DNA of 64,000 nucleotides from Paenibacillaceae bacterium GAS479 (GTDB lineage: Bacteria; Bacillota; Bacilli; Paenibacillales; Paenibacillaceae). The notes below the pieces were generated by a model that did no database searches, was not told the DNA's origin, and worked only from the letters and a program-made list of their open reading frames with translations. The stretch is taken from assembly GCA_900105225.1 (NCBI GenBank), contig LT629764.1, positions 1,812,501 through 1,876,500 on the forward strand, written 5' to 3'. Position numbers and translations under genes: made by a program. Within the stretch, counting starts at the first letter, position 1. The number at the start of each line of letters is the position of its first letter. Below are positions 19,940 to 31,923 of this stretch, in pieces.

Positions 19940-20125
19940 TTACCAGCTGGCTTTCTTAACACCAGGGATCTGGCCTTTATGTGCTAATTCACGGAAACAA
20001 ATCCGGCAAACTTTAAACTTTTGCAGAACCGAGTGAGGACGTCCACAGCGCTCACAGCGCGTGTAGGCACGTACTTTGAACTTCGGAGTGCGTTGTTGCT
20101 TAACTTTCATCGAAGTTTTTGCCAC
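19940..20125 (-). CDS. rpsZ: 30S ribosomal protein S14 type Z
   Basis: 61 aa. Two CxxC pairs (CERC and CRIC) form the zinc site of the C+ S14 form, ending [11 protein letters not shown]. Short zinc-type S14 in the spc operon is standard in Firmicutes; a longer zinc-free copy, if any, would be elsewhere. 27 bp after rplE. Confidence 0.97.
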   Translation of the reverse strand: MAKTSMKVKQQRTPKFKVRAYTRCERCGRPHSVLQKFKVCRICFRELAHKGQIPGVKKASW

Positions 20126-20152
20126 TTTGGTATTACACCTCCTGATTCGCGA

Positions 20153-20695
20153 TTACTTCGCGAACGGCATTCCCAGTTGGGACAGCAGCTCACGGGATTC
20201 TTCATCCGATTTCGCCGTCGTCACGATGACGACGTCCATACCGCGGATTTTGTCGATCTTATCGTATTCGATCTCCGGGAAGATCAGCTGCTCTTTCAAA
20301 CCAAGGGTGTAGTTGCCGCGACCGTCAAAAGCTTTGGTCGATACGCCGCGGAAGTCACGGACGCGCGGCAATGCGGTGTTGAACAGCTTGTCGAGGAAAT
20401 AGTACATGCGGTCACCGCGCAGTGTAACTTTAACCCCGATCGGCATATTTTCACGAAGCTTGAAGCCTGCAATAGACTTCTTAGCACGTGTGATAACCGG
20501 TTTTTGACCAGAGATCAGACGAAGATCTTCAACTGCTGTATCAAGCACTTTGGAGTTGGCAACTGCTTCGCCTACACCCATGTTGATAACAACTTTCTCA
20601 ATCTTCGGCACCTGCATCACAGTCGTATAGTTGAACTTCTGCATCAGAGCAGGAGTAATGTCGTTCAAGAAACGCTCTTTCATTCTTGCTGCCAT
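20153..20695 (-). CDS. rplE: 50S ribosomal protein L5
   Basis: 180 aa. L5 binds 5S rRNA and contacts P-site t[21 protein letters not shown] and [20 protein letters not shown] are family hallmarks. AAGGAGG lies 10 nt before the ATG (20693-20695). 31 bp after rplX. Confidence 0.98.
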   Translation of the reverse strand: MAARMKERFLNDITPALMQKFNYTTVMQVPKIEKVVINMGVGEAVANSKVLDTAVEDLRLISGQKPVITRAKKSIAGFKLRENMPIGVKVTLRGDRMYYFLDKLFNTALPRVRDFRGVSTKAFDGRGNYTLGLKEQLIFPEIEYDKIDKIRGMDVVIVTTAKSDEESRELLSQLGMPFAK

Positions 20696-20726
20696 GGTAA
20701 AGGGTCCTCCTTTCCGTCAAAAATAA

Positions 20727-21080
20727 TTAGTCGATAACCTCGCCGGAGCGCTTAGCAACGCGGACTTTCTTGCCGTTATCAAGCACTTTGTAGCCGATAC
20801 GGGTTACGCTGCCGCTCTTCGGATCCACGTGCATCACGTTGGAAACGTGAACCGGAGCTTCCTGCTCGATGATGCCGCCCTGAGGGTTCGTTTGGGAAGG
20901 ACGCGTATGCTTCTTCACCATGTTCACACCTTCAATCAGAACGCGGTTCTCACGAGGGTAAGCTGCGATAACGCGGCCTTTTTTGCCTTTATCTTTGCCC
21001 GTGATGACGATAACGGTATCGTCCTTTTTCACGTGCAGCTTGTTGTTGTGGGATTCCAGAACTTTTTTAACCTTTGGCAT
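20727..21080 (-). CDS. rplX: 50S ribosomal protein L24
   Basis: 117 aa. The KOW motif lies at about residues 20-48 ([18 protein letters not shown]). L24 starts 50S assembly by binding 23S domain I. B. subtilis L24 is 103 aa; the extra length is an N-terminal segment of about 12 residues ([14 protein letters not shown]). RBS GGAGG upstream. 45 bp after rplN. Confidence 0.96.
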   Translation of the reverse strand: MPKVKKVLESHNNKLHVKKDDTVIVITGKDKGKKGRVIAAYPRENRVLIEGVNMVKKHTRPSQTNPQGGIIEQEAPVHVSNVMHVDPKSGSVTRIGYKVLDNGKKVRVAKRSGEVID

Positions 21081-21125
21081 GTGTTACACCTCCTGCTCCT
21101 TGACTTCACGCCGCTAGAGGCGCTA

Positions 21126-21494
21126 TTAGATAACTTCCGGTGCAAGCGATACGATCTTCATGAAGTCTTTGTCGCGAAGTTCACGAGCAACTGGTCCGAA
21201 GATACGAGTACCACGAGGGGATTTATCTTCCTTCACGATTACAGCAGCGTTTTCGTCGAATGCGATGTAGGAACCGTCCTTACGGCGAACCGTACGCTTC
21301 GTGCGAACGATAACGGCTTTGACTACATCACCTTTTTTGACAACGCCACCAGGTGTTGCTTGTTTGACCGAGCAAACGATAAGATCACCGATATGACCTA
21401 CACGACGTCCTGTACCACCCAGTACGCGGATACACATCAGTTCTTTCGCGCCAGAGTTGTCAGCAACCGAAAGGCGTGTAAAAGGTTGAATCAT
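21126..21494 (-). CDS. rplN: 50S ribosomal protein L14
   Basis: 122 aa, as expected. [20 protein letters not shown] and the loop [21 protein letters not shown] are conserved. L14 forms bridge B8 with 16S rRNA and is the docking site of RsfS. First gene of the spc-type order, 38 bp after rpsQ. Confidence 0.98.
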   Translation of the reverse strand: MIQPFTRLSVADNSGAKELMCIRVLGGTGRRVGHIGDLIVCSVKQATPGGVVKKGDVVKAVIVRTKRTVRRKDGSYIAFDENAAVIVKEDKSPRGTRIFGPVARELRDKDFMKIVSLAPEVI

Positions 21495-21532
21495 TGAAAT
21501 GTCCTCCTTTCAAACTTGATGGTCGTATCGTA

Positions 21533-21796
21533 TTAGAGAACTACGGCTTCTTCTACGATTTGAACCAGTCTCCAGCGCTTGTCTTTCGACAGCGGACGAG
21601 TTTCCATGATTTTAACCATATCACCGATTTTCGCAGTGTTGTTTTCATCATGTGCTTTGAATTTGCTCGTATGCTTAATGCGTTTATGGTACAGATCATG
21701 TTTTTTGTAGGTTTCTACAGCCACCACGATCGTTTTATCCATTTTATCGCTGACAACTTTGCCAATCTGAACTTTGCGATTGTTGCGTTCGCTCAT
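21533..21796 (-). CDS. rpsQ: 30S ribosomal protein S17
   Basis: 87 aa OB-fold protein: [19 protein letters not shown] and [20 protein letters not shown] are conserved. S17 is a primary 16S-binding protein. 47 bp after rpmC, with GGAGG upstream of the ATG. Confidence 0.97.
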   Translation of the reverse strand: MSERNNRKVQIGKVVSDKMDKTIVVAVETYKKHDLYHKRIKHTSKFKAHDENNTAKIGDMVKIMETRPLSKDKRWRLVQIVEEAVVL

Positions 21797-21843
21797 GTTC
21801 TTCCTCCTTCCTCAGACTAGGCGTGCATAAGCACGCGGCTGAA

Positions 21844-22044
21844 TTAGCTGCTGATTCCCAGTTCTCTTTGACGCAGTACCGTTTTGGCACGTGCAATCTC
21901 TTTCCGAACGGCGCTGATGCGCGTTGGGTTATCCAGTTGGCCAGTAGCCAGTTGGAAGCGGAGGTTGAACAGCTCTTCTTTAAAGCCGGCAACCTTTTGG
22001 TTCAGTTCATCAGTGGTCAAGTTGCGGAATTCACTAGCTTTCAT
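21844..22044 (-). CDS. rpmC: 50S ribosomal protein L29
   Basis: 66 aa, as in B. subtilis: [32 protein letters not shown] and KTVLRQRE. L29 sits at the tunnel exit and helps dock trigger factor and SRP. I chose the ATG at 22042-22044; a GTG four codons upstream is possible. The gene overlaps the end of rplP by 11 bp. Confidence 0.95.
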   Translation of the reverse strand: MKASEFRNLTTDELNQKVAGFKEELFNLRFQLATGQLDNPTRISAVRKEIARAKTVLRQRELGISS

Positions 22045-22468
22045 TTGCTTCACCACCCACTTCTTCGCGTTTCACAAACTTGGTTTTAACCGGGAGCTTG
22101 TGGGCCGCAAGGCGCATTGCTTCACGTGCGGTTTCCTCGGATACGCCGGCAAGCTCAAACATCACTTTGCCAGGTTTCACAACGGAAACCCATTTTTCCA
22201 CGTTACCTTTACCGCTACCCATCCGTACCTCGAGAGGCTTTTGGGTTACTGGTTTAGCAGGGAAAATTTTGATCCATACTTTACCACCACGCTTGATGTA
22301 GCGAGTCATGGCGATACGAGCGGATTCGATTTGACGGTTCGTTACCCAACCAGGCTCCGTCGCTTGCAGACCGAACTCACCGAAGTGAACTTCCGTTCCG
22401 TTTTTAGCGCGGCCCTTCATATGTCCGCGTTGTTCTTTGCGGTGTTTGACGCGTTTAGGTACCAACAT
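22034..22468 (-). CDS. rplP: 50S ribosomal protein L16
   Basis: 144 aa, as in B. subtilis. Starts [34 protein letters not shown] and [15 protein letters not shown] are family motifs. L16 organises the peptidyl transferase centre. It starts 2 bp after the rpsC stop and overlaps rpmC. Confidence 0.98.
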   Translation of the reverse strand: MLVPKRVKHRKEQRGHMKGRAKNGTEVHFGEFGLQATEPGWVTNRQIESARIAMTRYIKRGGKVWIKIFPAKPVTQKPLEVRMGSGKGNVEKWVSVVKPGKVMFELAGVSEETAREAMRLAAHKLPVKTKFVKREEVGGEANES

Positions 22469-22470
22469 GA

Positions 22471-23136
22471 TTAGTTGCCTCCTTCCTGGACGGCTGCTTT
22501 CTTTTTAGGAGGAAGGACTTCACCGCGGTAGATCCATACTTTTACGCCGATACGGCCGTAAGTTGTATGTGCTTCAGCTGTGCCGTAATCGATATCGGCG
22601 CGCAGCGTATGAAGCGGAACGGTGCCTTCGCTGTATCCTTCTTGACGAGCAATCTCAGCGCCGCCGAGACGACCGCTTACTGAGGTTTTGATTCCTTTAG
22701 CGCCTGCGCGCATGGAGCGTTGCAGAGCTTGTTTCATTGCACGACGGAACGAAGTCCGGCGCTCAAGTTGTTGAGCGATGTTTTCGGCAACGAGAATTGC
22801 GTCCAGATCCGCTTGCTTGATTTCGGAGATGTTAATGTGGACTTTTTTACCGTTCGTAATACGAGCAAGCTCGCTACGAAGGTTTTCCACTTCCGAACCG
22901 CCCTTACCGATGACCATACCCGGCTTAGCCGTGTTGATCGTTACGTTCACGCGGTTAGCCGCGCGTTCGATCTCGATGCGGGATACAGCAGCGTCTTTCA
23001 GCTTTCCTTTAAGGAACTCGCGTACTTTTACGTCTTCTATCAGAAGATCGCCAAAGTCTTTACCCGCGTACCACTTAGATTCCCAGTCCCGGATGATTCC
23101 AACCCGGAGACCAACTGGATTTACCTTTTGACCCAC
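22471..23136 (-). CDS. rpsC: 30S ribosomal protein S3
   Basis: 221 aa. Starts [20 protein letters not shown]; the KH domain carries [13 protein letters not shown], and the C-terminal domain [18 protein letters not shown]3 forms the mRNA entry helicase with S4 and S5. 13 bp after rplV. Confidence 0.98.
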   Translation of the reverse strand: MGQKVNPVGLRVGIIRDWESKWYAGKDFGDLLIEDVKVREFLKGKLKDAAVSRIEIERAANRVNVTINTAKPGMVIGKGGSEVENLRSELARITNGKKVHINISEIKQADLDAILVAENIAQQLERRTSFRRAMKQALQRSMRAGAKGIKTSVSGRLGGAEIARQEGYSEGTVPLHTLRADIDYGTAEAHTTYGRIGVKVWIYRGEVLPPKKKAAVQEGGN

Positions 23137-23149
23137 TCGTTATCCCTCC

Positions 23150-23485
23150 TTATTTTTCGGATACGACCAGCGTGATGTGGCTGGTGCGCTTATTGATGCG
23201 GCTTGCGCGACCCATAGCGCGAGGCATGAACCGTTTCATCGTCTGACCTTGGTTAACAAATACCTGGGAGACGACCAGATTGTTTACGTCCATCTGGTAG
23301 TTATGCTCAGCGTTAGCGATTGCGGAGTTCAGCAGCTTCTCCACGATTGGGGATGCAGCGCGCGGTGTGTGACGCAGGATAGCGATCGCCTCACCGACTT
23401 GCTTTCCGCGAATAAGGTCAACTACGAGTTGAGCTTTGCGGGGTGCAATGCGAACTTTATTAGCATGTGCTCTTGCTTCTGCCAT
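23150..23485 (-). CDS. rplV: 50S ribosomal protein L22
   Basis: 111 aa. [20 protein letters not shown] and the tunnel-lining loop near [15 protein letters not shown] are present without insertion or deletion, so there is no macrolide-resistance signature. 46 bp after rpsS. Confidence 0.97.
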   Translation of the reverse strand: MAEARAHANKVRIAPRKAQLVVDLIRGKQVGEAIAILRHTPRAASPIVEKLLNSAIANAEHNYQMDVNNLVVSQVFVNQGQTMKRFMPRAMGRASRINKRTSHITLVVSEK

Positions 23486-23531
23486 GACAGGTACCTCCTC
23501 TCAAACAGCTTGGTTATAGAAAGGCAGCAGC

Positions 23532-23810
23532 TTAGCGTCTGCCCGTTTTCTTGTCGTCGTCGTGACCTTTGTAGGTACGAGTCGGTGCAAATTCGCCGAA
23601 CTTGTGTCCGACCATATCTTCCGTTACATAAACCGGCACGTGTTTGCGGCCATCATAAACAGCCAGCGTGTGTCCGATGAATTGCGGGAAGATCGTGGAA
23701 CGACGGGACCAAGTTTTGATCACCGTTTTTTTCTCCGCAGCGTTCAGTTCTTCAACTTTCTTCAGAAGGTACCCATCGATGAAAGGACCTTTTTTCAAAC
23801 TACGACCCAT
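23532..23810 (-). CDS. rpsS: 30S ribosomal protein S19
   Basis: 92 aa, as in B. subtilis. [20 protein letters not shown] and [20 protein letters not shown] are conserved. S19 lies in the 30S head with S13. 72 bp after rplB. Confidence 0.98.
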   Translation of the reverse strand: MGRSLKKGPFIDGYLLKKVEELNAAEKKTVIKTWSRRSTIFPQFIGHTLAVYDGRKHVPVYVTEDMVGHKFGEFAPTRTYKGHDDDKKTGRR

Positions 23811-23882
23811 GATCTAGTTCCTCCCTTCCTCGAGACGTTAGCGTGACGCAGGCGACGTCACGCACAGTCGCTCAAGCGGTTA

Positions 23883-24713
23883 TTATTTCGTACGACGACG
23901 AATAATATATTGGCTCGATGCTTTCTTCTTCTTGCGTGTTTTGGCACCAAGGGTTGGTTTGCCCCAAGGAGACATAGGCGATTTGCGTCCGATTGGAGCG
24001 CGGCCTTCACCACCACCGTGTGGGTGATCGTTAGGGTTCATTACTACGCCGCGAACTTCAGGACGTTTGCCCAACCAACGGGAACGGCCAGCTTTACCGA
24101 TTTTCACGAGCTCGTGATCCTCGTTGCCAACAGAACCGATCGTTGCACGGCAAGTTTTCAGAATGCGACGAACTTCACCGGAAGACAAGCGGATAACCGC
24201 GTAAGCATCCTCTTTACCGAGAAGCTGAGCTTCCGTACCAGCAGCGCGAACAAGTTGTCCACCTTTGCCAGGCTTCATTTCGATGTTGTGGATAAGCGTA
24301 CCTACTGGGATGTTCTCCAGTGGAAGCGCGTTGCCCACTTTGATGTCAGAACCAGGACCGGAAACGACCTGATCGCCAACTTTCATGCCTTTTGGTGCGA
24401 TGATGTAGCGTTTCTCGCCATCAACGTAATGAATCAGCGCGATGTTCGAGGTGCGGTTCGGATCGTACTCGATCGTTGCTACGCGGCCTACGATACCATC
24501 TTTGGTACGCTTGAAGTCGATGATACGATACTTACGCTTATGTCCGCCACCGTGGTGACGAACCGTGATTTTACCCTGGTTGTTACGGCCAGCTTTTTTG
24601 AAAAGCGGCGCCAGGAGCGATTTCTCCGGTACGTTTGTTGTGATCTCTTCAAATGTCGAGACCGACATACCACGACGGGCCGGGGAAGTAGGTTTGTACT
24701 TCTTGATTGGCAC
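23883..24713 (-). CDS. rplB: 50S ribosomal protein L2
   Basis: 276 aa. [20 protein letters not shown] and the C-terminal [19 protein letters not shown], which contains the His near the peptidyl transferase centre, are intact. 26 bp after rplW. Confidence 0.98.
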   Translation of the reverse strand: MPIKKYKPTSPARRGMSVSTFEEITTNVPEKSLLAPLFKKAGRNNQGKITVRHHGGGHKRKYRIIDFKRTKDGIVGRVATIEYDPNRTSNIALIHYVDGEKRYIIAPKGMKVGDQVVSGPGSDIKVGNALPLENIPVGTLIHNIEMKPGKGGQLVRAAGTEAQLLGKEDAYAVIRLSSGEVRRILKTCRATIGSVGNEDHELVKIGKAGRSRWLGKRPEVRGVVMNPNDHPHGGGEGRAPIGRKSPMSPWGKPTLGAKTRKKKKASSQYIIRRRTK

Positions 24714-24739
24714 TTTGTTTCCCTCCTTGCCTTGTCAGA

Positions 24740-25030
24740 TTAAACCGACTCGAAGAATTCCAGCTCTTTGCTGTCTGCGCTCAATTGAACGAAGGCTTTC
24801 TTCCACTCGGACGTGTAACCAGAATGGCGACCGTAGCGTTTAGGCTTAGCCGGTACGCGAAGCGTGTTCACGTTGCTTACTTTTACGTTGAAAATCTGCT
24901 CAACAGCAGATTTGATCTCGGTTTTGTTAGCACGGATGTCAACTTCGAACACATAACGTTTAGCAGCCATGAGCTCAGTCGTTTGTTCCGTGATTACCGG
25001 GCGCTTGATAATATCGCGTGGATCTTTCAT
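24740..25030 (-). CDS. rplW: 50S ribosomal protein L23
   Basis: 96 aa. [20 protein letters not shown] and the segment [16 protein letters not shown] are conserved. L23 is the main docking site for trigger factor and SRP at the tunnel exit. Its ATG shares one base with the rplD stop (TAATG). Confidence 0.97.
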   Translation of the reverse strand: MKDPRDIIKRPVITEQTTELMAAKRYVFEVDIRANKTEIKSAVEQIFNVKVSNVNTLRVPAKPKRYGRHSGYTSEWKKAFVQLSADSKELEFFESV

Positions 25031-25653
25031 TACGCAAGCACCTCCTGTACTTTCTCGACCGCTTCCTTGGTGATAATAAGTTGGTCATACGTCAGTACAT
25101 CCAGAACATTGATGCCTTCTGCTGCGACGAACTTTACTCCAGGAATGTTGCGGGCGGATAGAGCTACATTGTTTTCAAATTCAGCCGTTACGACAAGCGC
25201 TTTACGACCTACTTTGAGGTTTTTCAGAACGGCTTGGAATTCCTTCGTTTTCGGAGCAGTGAAGCTCAGTTGATCAAGAATGATCAGCTCGCTAGCGATA
25301 ACTTTGGAAGACAGAGCAGAACGAATCGCCAGACGGCGAACTTTCTTAGGCAGCTTAAAGCTGTAGCTGCGCGGAGTTGGACCGAAGACGGTACCACCAC
25401 CAACCCATTGCGGGGCGCGAGTGGAGCCTTGACGAGCGCGACCTGTACCTTTTTGTTTCCAAGGTTTACGTCCGCCGCCGCGTACTTCAGAGCGTCCTTT
25501 TGTTTTGTGCGTTCCAGCGCGCTCAGCTGCTTGTTGCAACAGAACTGCGCTATGCAGGACGTGAGCGTTAGGCTCGATACCGAAGACATGCTCAGAAAGC
25601 TCGATATCGCCGACTTGGGAGCCGCTCACATTGAAGATAGCTACTTTAGGCAT
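25030..25653 (-). CDS. rplD: 50S ribosomal protein L4
   Basis: 207 aa, as in B. subtilis. [20 protein letters not shown] and the tunnel-reaching loop [19 protein letters not shown] are intact. In E. coli L4 represses the S10 operon; whether it does so here is unknown. 29 bp after rplC. Confidence 0.97.
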   Translation of the reverse strand: MPKVAIFNVSGSQVGDIELSEHVFGIEPNAHVLHSAVLLQQAAERAGTHKTKGRSEVRGGGRKPWKQKGTGRARQGSTRAPQWVGGGTVFGPTPRSYSFKLPKKVRRLAIRSALSSKVIASELIILDQLSFTAPKTKEFQAVLKNLKVGRKALVVTAEFENNVALSARNIPGVKFVAAEGINVLDVLTYDQLIITKEAVEKVQEVLA

Positions 25654-25682
25654 AGCTTGTTCCTCCTTTCTTCAGGCGGTGC

Positions 25683-26306
25683 TTATTTCTTCACCGTTTG
25701 TTTGATTTTTACGAAGCTGTTTTTAGGGCCCGGAATGGAGCCTTTAACCAGCAGGACATTGCGTTCTACATCGACGCGTACGACTTCAAGTTTTTGAATC
25801 GTAATTGTCTCATGGCCCATGTGGCCTGGCAGACGCTTGCCTTTTGGAACGCGGTTCGCTTGGATCGAACCCATCGAACCTGGTCCACGGTGATAACGCG
25901 ATCCGTGCGCCATTGGTCCGCGGCTTTGTCCCCAACGTTTGATAACGCCTTGGAAGCCTTTACCTTTGGAAACGCCCGTTACGTCAACAAATTCGCCTTC
26001 CGTGAATACGTCAGCCTTAACTTCTTGGCCAACTTCATATTCGCCCAAGTTAATGCCGCGAATTTCACGAATGTAGCGCTTAGGAGCCGTGTTGGCCTTT
26101 TTGGCATGACCGATAGCAGGTTTAGTCGCGTTTTTCTCCTTTTTGTCGGAGAAACCGAGTTGAACTGCTTCGTAGCCGTCGTTTTCTTGATCTTTCTTTT
26201 GCAGAATGACACAAGGACCTGCTTCGATAACCGTGACTGGCACGACAATACCTTCAGCCGTAAATACTTGCGTCATTCCGAGCTTTTTGCCTAAGATACC
26301 CTTCAT
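25683..26306 (-). CDS. rplC: 50S ribosomal protein L3
   Basis: 207 aa (B. subtilis 209). Starts [35 protein letters not shown] is the loop next to the peptidyl transferase centre. The start was set at the ATG at 26304-26306 after AGAGGTG; a GTG eight codons upstream overlaps the gap to rpsJ. 46 bp after rpsJ. Confidence 0.97.
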   Translation of the reverse strand: MKGILGKKLGMTQVFTAEGIVVPVTVIEAGPCVILQKKDQENDGYEAVQLGFSDKKEKNATKPAIGHAKKANTAPKRYIREIRGINLGEYEVGQEVKADVFTEGEFVDVTGVSKGKGFQGVIKRWGQSRGPMAHGSRYHRGPGSMGSIQANRVPKGKRLPGHMGHETITIQKLEVVRVDVERNVLLVKGSIPGPKNSFVKIKQTVKK

Positions 26307-26352
26307 GTTGACACCTCTTTTCGTTCTCACTTAGCTTACGCTTGTGGATAAC

Positions 26353-26752
<400 letters not shown>

Positions 26753-26797
26753 CAGCAACCTCCCGCATCATCGCAACGTCACAAACCAACAGACAAT

Positions 26798-26826
26798 ATT
26801 TTATCATGTTGAATAGCCTAATGCAA
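26798..26826 (-). promoter_or_regulatory. SigA promoter of the S10 operon
   Basis: On the minus strand TTGCAT (26821-26826), 17 bp, TAAAAT (26798-26803). It stands about 140 bp upstream of rpsJ. The rest of the rpsJ-tuf gap (26827-26930) is AT-rich with no other feature I can name. Confidence 0.75.
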
Positions 26827-26933
26827 CAAGTAATTAGGTAAATGCTCATTAGAGTCTCTATTCAACAAAAATTGGATTAAAAGTCTAAACGAGAGCTTAC
26901 CATTCTGCGCTCTTATATATAGAAGAAACAAAT

Positions 26934-26962
26934 AAAAAACCCCCACCGAAGCGGGGGTTTTT
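26934..26962 (-). terminator. Intrinsic terminator of tuf
   Basis: CCCCC (26940-26944) pairs with GGGGG (26953-26957) around an 8-nt loop, flanked by A5-6 and T5. On the minus strand this is GGGGG-TTTTTT after tuf, 29 bp past the stop. The symmetric tracts would allow some termination in both directions. Confidence 0.88.
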
Positions 26963-26990
26963 CGATTCCGCAGCTAACGCTGCAGAATAC

Positions 26991-28181
<1,191 letters not shown>

Positions 28182-28222
28182 TGAACTTAATCCTCCTTAA
28201 AGGTCAGGAAATTTTATGTTAG

Positions 28223-28267
28223 GTGACAGACCATTCCTAGCACTAGGCTATCAGCACGGCCTGTCAC
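28223..28267 (-). promoter_or_regulatory. Hairpin in the fusA-tuf spacer
   Basis: GTGACAG (28223-28229) pairs with CTGTCAC (28261-28267), with an inner CCTAG-ca-CTAGG (28236-28247). There is no T-run, so it is probably an RNA processing, stability or tuf-specific control element and not a terminator. Confidence 0.4.
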
Positions 28268-28285
28268 AGCGAACCTATATCGAGA

Positions 28286-30361
28286 TTACTCCGATTTGTT
28301 CTTGGAAACAATCTCTTCTTGAATCGATTTTGGAACTTCTTCGTAGTGAGAGAGTTCCATGGAGAACACACCGCGGCCTTGGGTACCGGAACGAAGCGTG
28401 GTTGAGTATCCGAACATCTCGGCAAGAGGCACCTTAGCACGGATAATTTGCGCTCCTGCGCGGGAATCCATGCCCTCGATGCGACCGCGGCGGGAGTTCA
28501 GCATGCCCATTACGTCGCCCATGTACTCTTCTGGTGCAGTTACTTCGACTTTCATGATCGGCTCAAGGATGACAGGTTTACACTTGTCTTTAGCTGCCTT
28601 GAGTGCCATGGAACCCGCAATTTTGAACGCCATCTCCGAGGAGTCGACATCATGGTAGGAGCCGTCGAAAATTGTTGCTTTGATATCAACGAGCGGGAAG
28701 CCGGCGAGAACACCGTTTTTCATCGACTCTTCGATACCTGCTTGAGCTGGGCCGATGAATTCACGAGGAACAGATCCACCGACGACTTTGTTTTCGAACA
28801 CAAAACCGCTGCCTGGCTCAAGCGGGGAGAACTCGACCCACACGTGACCGTATTGACCGCGTCCACCGGACTGGCGAACGAACTTACCTTCAACCTTAGC
28901 CGCTTGACGGAAGGTTTCACGGTAAGCTACTTGTGGCTTACCTACGTTCGTCTCAACTTTGAATTCGCGGAGCATGCGGTCAACGAGGATTTCAAGGTGA
29001 AGCTCACCCATACCCGCGATGATCGTTTGTCCCGTTTCTTCGTCCGTATGAGCTCGGAACGTTGGATCCTCTTCCGAAAGCTTCTGCAGAGCGATACCCA
29101 TTTTGTCTTGGTCGGCCTTGGTTTTCGGCTCAACCGCGAGTTGGATAACCGGTTCTGGGAAGTTCATGGATTCGAGGATTACCGGACTCTTCTCATCACA
29201 CAGCGTATCGCCCGTCGTCGTATCTTTCAGTCCTACTGCAGCGGCTATGTCGCCGGAGTATACCGAGCTGATTTCTTGACGGCTGTTCGCATGCATTTGA
29301 AGAATACGACCGACCCGCTCGCGCTTGCCCTTCGTTGCGTTGACAACGTAAGAACCGGAGTTCAGTACGCCGGAGTAAACGCGGAAGAAGGTCAATTTGC
29401 CGACATACGGATCCGTCATGATTTTGAATGCGAGAGCCGAGAACGGCGCGTCGTCGGAAGACTCGCGGGTCGTCTCCGTGCCATCTTCAAGGGTACCCTT
29501 GATAGCTGGAACGTCGATTGGAGCCGGCAGGTAGTCAACAACTGCATCCAACATCATTTGTACACCTTTATTGCGGTACGAGGAGCCAGCGATAACTGGG
29601 AAGATCTTGACTTCGATAACGCCTTTGCGGAGCGCTGCCTTCAGTTCTGGAATGGAAATTTCTTCGCCTTCCAGATACTTCATCATGAGTTCTTCATCCA
29701 GTTCGGCCACTTTCTCGACCAGTTCTGCACGCAGCTCTTCGACTTGGTCGGCCAGCTCAGCAGGAATTTCGACTTGCTCAGGATCTTTCCCGAGGTCGTC
29801 TTTGTACTTGTAGGCAACACGTTCAACGAGGTCGATTACGCCGAGGAAATCACTTTCCGCGCCGATCGGCAGTTGAATCGCAACAGCATTAGCTTGCAGA
29901 CGATCACGCATGTCTTTGATGACATTCAGGAAGTCCGCACCGATAATGTCCATTTTGTTGATGTAAGCAATCCGTGGAACGTTGTAGCGGTCAGCCTGAC
30001 GCCATACGGTTTCGGACTGTGGCTCTACGCCTTCCTTCGCACTGAAAACACCAACTGCCCCGTCCAATACGCGCAGGGAACGTTCAACTTCAACGGTGAA
30101 GTCAACGTGTCCCGGGGTGTCGATGATATTAATGCGGTTGCCCTTCCACTGAGCCGTCGTAGCAGCAGACGTGATCGTAATCCCGCGCTCCTGCTCTTGC
30201 TCCATCCAGTCCATCGTCGCTGCACCTTCGTGCACTTCGCCGATTTTGTGAGTACGGCCTGTATAGAACAGGATCCGTTCAGTAGTGGTGGTTTTACCCG
30301 CATCGATATGCGCCATAATCCCGATATTACGCGTATTTGCCAAGGAGAACTCTCTTACCAT
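28286..30361 (-). CDS. fusA: Elongation factor G
   Basis: 691 aa (B. subtilis 692). Translocase GTPase with all five domains: G1 [16 protein letters not shown]3 DTPGHVDF, G4 NKMD, and domain IV containing [14 protein letters not shown]. The start was set at the ATG at 30359-30361 with AAGGGAGA upstream; six in-frame codons precede it. 35 bp after rpsG. Full length with no sign of rearrangement. Confidence 0.98.
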   Translation of the reverse strand: MVREFSLANTRNIGIMAHIDAGKTTTTERILFYTGRTHKIGEVHEGAATMDWMEQEQERGITITSAATTAQWKGNRINIIDTPGHVDFTVEVERSLRVLDGAVGVFSAKEGVEPQSETVWRQADRYNVPRIAYINKMDIIGADFLNVIKDMRDRLQANAVAIQLPIGAESDFLGVIDLVERVAYKYKDDLGKDPEQVEIPAELADQVEELRAELVEKVAELDEELMMKYLEGEEISIPELKAALRKGVIEVKIFPVIAGSSYRNKGVQMMLDAVVDYLPAPIDVPAIKGTLEDGTETTRESSDDAPFSALAFKIMTDPYVGKLTFFRVYSGVLNSGSYVVNATKGKRERVGRILQMHANSRQEISSVYSGDIAAAVGLKDTTTGDTLCDEKSPVILESMNFPEPVIQLAVEPKTKADQDKMGIALQKLSEEDPTFRAHTDEETGQTIIAGMGELHLEILVDRMLREFKVETNVGKPQVAYRETFRQAAKVEGKFVRQSGGRGQYGHVWVEFSPLEPGSGFVFENKVVGGSVPREFIGPAQAGIEESMKNGVLAGFPLVDIKATIFDGSYHDVDSSEMAFKIAGSMALKAAKDKCKPVILEPIMKVEVTAPEEYMGDVMGMLNSRRGRIEGMDSRAGAQIIRAKVPLAEMFGYSTTLRSGTQGRGVFSMELSHYEEVPKSIQEEIVSKNKSE

Positions 30362-30396
30362 TGGAATGTCTCCCTTCAAATTGTACTGCTAGAATC

Positions 30397-30867
30397 CTAC
30401 CAGCGGTAGTGAGCGAATGCTTTGTTGGCTTCCGCCATTTTGTGCGTGTCTTCACGTTTTTTAACGGAAGCACCCGTGTTGTTGGAAGCGTCGAGGATTT
30501 CAGCAGCCAGACGCTCTTCCATCGTTTTCTCCCCGCGGTTACGCGAGTAGTTCACGAGCCAACGGAGAGCAAGCGCTGTACGGCGCTCAGGTTTAACTTC
30601 GATTGGAACCTGGTAGTTGGAGCCGCCTACACGGCGAGCTTTAACTTCCAGTACAGGCATGATGTTCTTCAGGGCTGCTTCGAAAACTTCCATAGGTTCT
30701 TTGCCGGAACGTTCTTGGATCAGCTTGAAGGCATCATACAACAGTGTTGCAGCAACACCGCGTTTACCGTCGATCATAATACGGTTGATCAGACGAGTAA
30801 CCAGTTTGCTGTTGTACAGTGGATCTGGCAAAACATCGCGTTTTGTTACAGGACCTTTGCGTGGCAT
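30397..30867 (-). CDS. rpsG: 30S ribosomal protein S7
   Basis: 156 aa, as in B. subtilis. [20 protein letters not shown] and [20 protein letters not shown] are conserved. S7 nucleates the 30S head and in E. coli represses the str operon. 46 bp after rpsL. Confidence 0.98.
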   Translation of the reverse strand: MPRKGPVTKRDVLPDPLYNSKLVTRLINRIMIDGKRGVAATLLYDAFKLIQERSGKEPMEVFEAALKNIMPVLEVKARRVGGSNYQVPIEVKPERRTALALRWLVNYSRNRGEKTMEERLAAEILDASNNTGASVKKREDTHKMAEANKAFAHYRW

Positions 30868-30913
30868 TTGAGCAAGTCCCCCTTTCTCTCATTATGTGAT
30901 AGTAGGAAAAATC

Positions 30914-31333
30914 TTATTTTTTAACTTTAGGACGCTTCGCGCCGTATTTGGAGCGAGCTTGTTTACGGTTGTTAACACCAGCCGTATCCAGTGCGCCGCG
31001 AACGATATGATAGCGAACACCTGGAAGGTCTTTTACACGTCCGCCGCGAATCAGCACGACGCTGTGTTCTTGGAGGTTGTGTCCGATACCCGGAATGTAA
31101 GCTGTAACCTCTACTTTGTTCGTCAGACGAACACGAGCATACTTACGAAGCGCGGAGTTCGGTTTTTTCGGAGTCATTGTACCTACACGGGTGCAAACAC
31201 CACGTTTTTGAGGAGCGCTGATTTCCGTAGCCTCACGTTTCAGGGCGTTGAAACCCCGTTGCAGTGCTGGCGATTTGGACTTGACCACTTTAGCTTGGCG
31301 GCCTTTGCGGACCAGTTGGTTGATAGTTGGCAT
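30914..31333 (-). CDS. rpsL: 30S ribosomal protein S12
   Basis: 139 aa. [30 protein letters not shown] and [13 protein letters not shown] are intact, with Lys at both positions whose change gives streptomycin resistance. The start was set at the ATG at 31331-31333, preceded by GGAAGGGGG; a long in-frame extension upstream has no other support. It follows ybxF after 157 bp, in which I see no promoter or terminator. Confidence 0.97.
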   Translation of the reverse strand: MPTINQLVRKGRQAKVVKSKSPALQRGFNALKREATEISAPQKRGVCTRVGTMTPKKPNSALRKYARVRLTNKVEVTAYIPGIGHNLQEHSVVLIRGGRVKDLPGVRYHIVRGALDTAGVNNRKQARSKYGAKRPKVKK

Positions 31334-31490
31334 GTCGGTTGCCACCCCCTTCCCATAATTCATGAAGCGCTGAACTGCAATCTGCTCGTTATTTAAGCCC
31401 ACAGGTCCAGGCGGTTCATCTTTGGACAAACAAAAGTTCTTGCCTGCGCATGGAGGATAAAAATCAACCCTGCCGGCAAAAACATCGTTC

Positions 31491-31733
31491 CTACTCTTCA
31501 TCGCTAACGACTGCAGCCATCGCAGCACCAACGTCTATCCCGCATTCCATGCCGAGATCCGCCATGCTTTCGAACCATGTGATAGGTATACTGTCCCTCT
31601 CGCTAATCGCGACAATGCCGCGTGTCAACTTAGGATCAGCATCCTTGGCTACATAAACTTGAATCGCCTTGCGGGATTCAACTGCTTTTGTCGTTTGCTT
31701 CGTGCCAATCTTGTAAGCCACGGGATTCACCAT
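31491..31733 (-). CDS. ybxF: L7Ae-family ribosome-associated protein YbxF
   Basis: 80 aa from the ATG at 31731-31733; an ATG two codons earlier is equally possible, since the ribosome binding site is weak. YIGTKQT-like start ([12 protein letters not shown]) and [16 protein letters not shown] are typical of the bacterial L7Ae/L30e group; B. subtilis YbxF binds kink-turn RNA. First gene of ybxF-rpsL-rpsG-fusA-tuf, with its own promoter. Confidence 0.85.
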   Translation of the reverse strand: MVNPVAYKIGTKQTTKAVESRKAIQVYVAKDADPKLTRGIVAISERDSIPITWFESMADLGMECGIDVGAAMAAVVSDEE

Positions 31734-31775
31734 CCTCATACAAGCACAAGAATCCACTCACAGGCACACTTCGAT

Positions 31776-31805
31776 ATAGTAGCACTAGTTGAATGGGCAT
31801 GTCAA
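31776..31805 (-). promoter_or_regulatory. SigA promoter of the str operon (ybxF-rpsL-rpsG-fusA-tuf)
   Basis: On the minus strand TTGACA (31800-31805), 18 bp, TACTAT (31776-31781). It reads into ybxF and lies downstream of the rpoC hairpins. An imperfect inverted repeat GACTtAG/CTTAGTC (31810-31830) followed by TTTCTT just upstream may be a weak rpoC terminator. Confidence 0.7.
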
Positions 31806-31850
31806 GAAAGACTTAGCCATTCTCTTAGTCTTCCTATTCGATCTTCACAG

Positions 31851-31888
31851 CAGCACCAGCTGGCCGGCGAACCGGACAGCTGGTGCTG
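31851..31888 (-). promoter_or_regulatory. Strong hairpin after rpoC
   Basis: CAGCACCAGCTG (31851-31862) and CAGCTGGTGCTG (31877-31888) form a perfect 12-bp stem capped by CCGG-cgaa-CCGG. No T-run follows on either strand, so it is not a standard intrinsic terminator. It lies 35 bp past the rpoC stop. It could protect the rpoBC 3' end or terminate with help from the downstream inverted repeat. Confidence 0.6.
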
Positions 31889-31923
31889 GGAAGATACGTT
31901 CGGGACCTTAGTCCCTGTAAGGT

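Noticed and set aside
22471-23485. Resistance-type changes in ribosomal proteins (rplV, rplD, rpsL) or rpoB
   Set aside because: The key segments of L22, L4, S12 and RpoB read as in sensitive Bacillus proteins.
28448-30409. 653-codon plus-strand frame opposite fusA
   Set aside because: Antisense shadow of a highly conserved gene with biased codon usage; Phe/Arg/Val-rich with no domain and no RBS.
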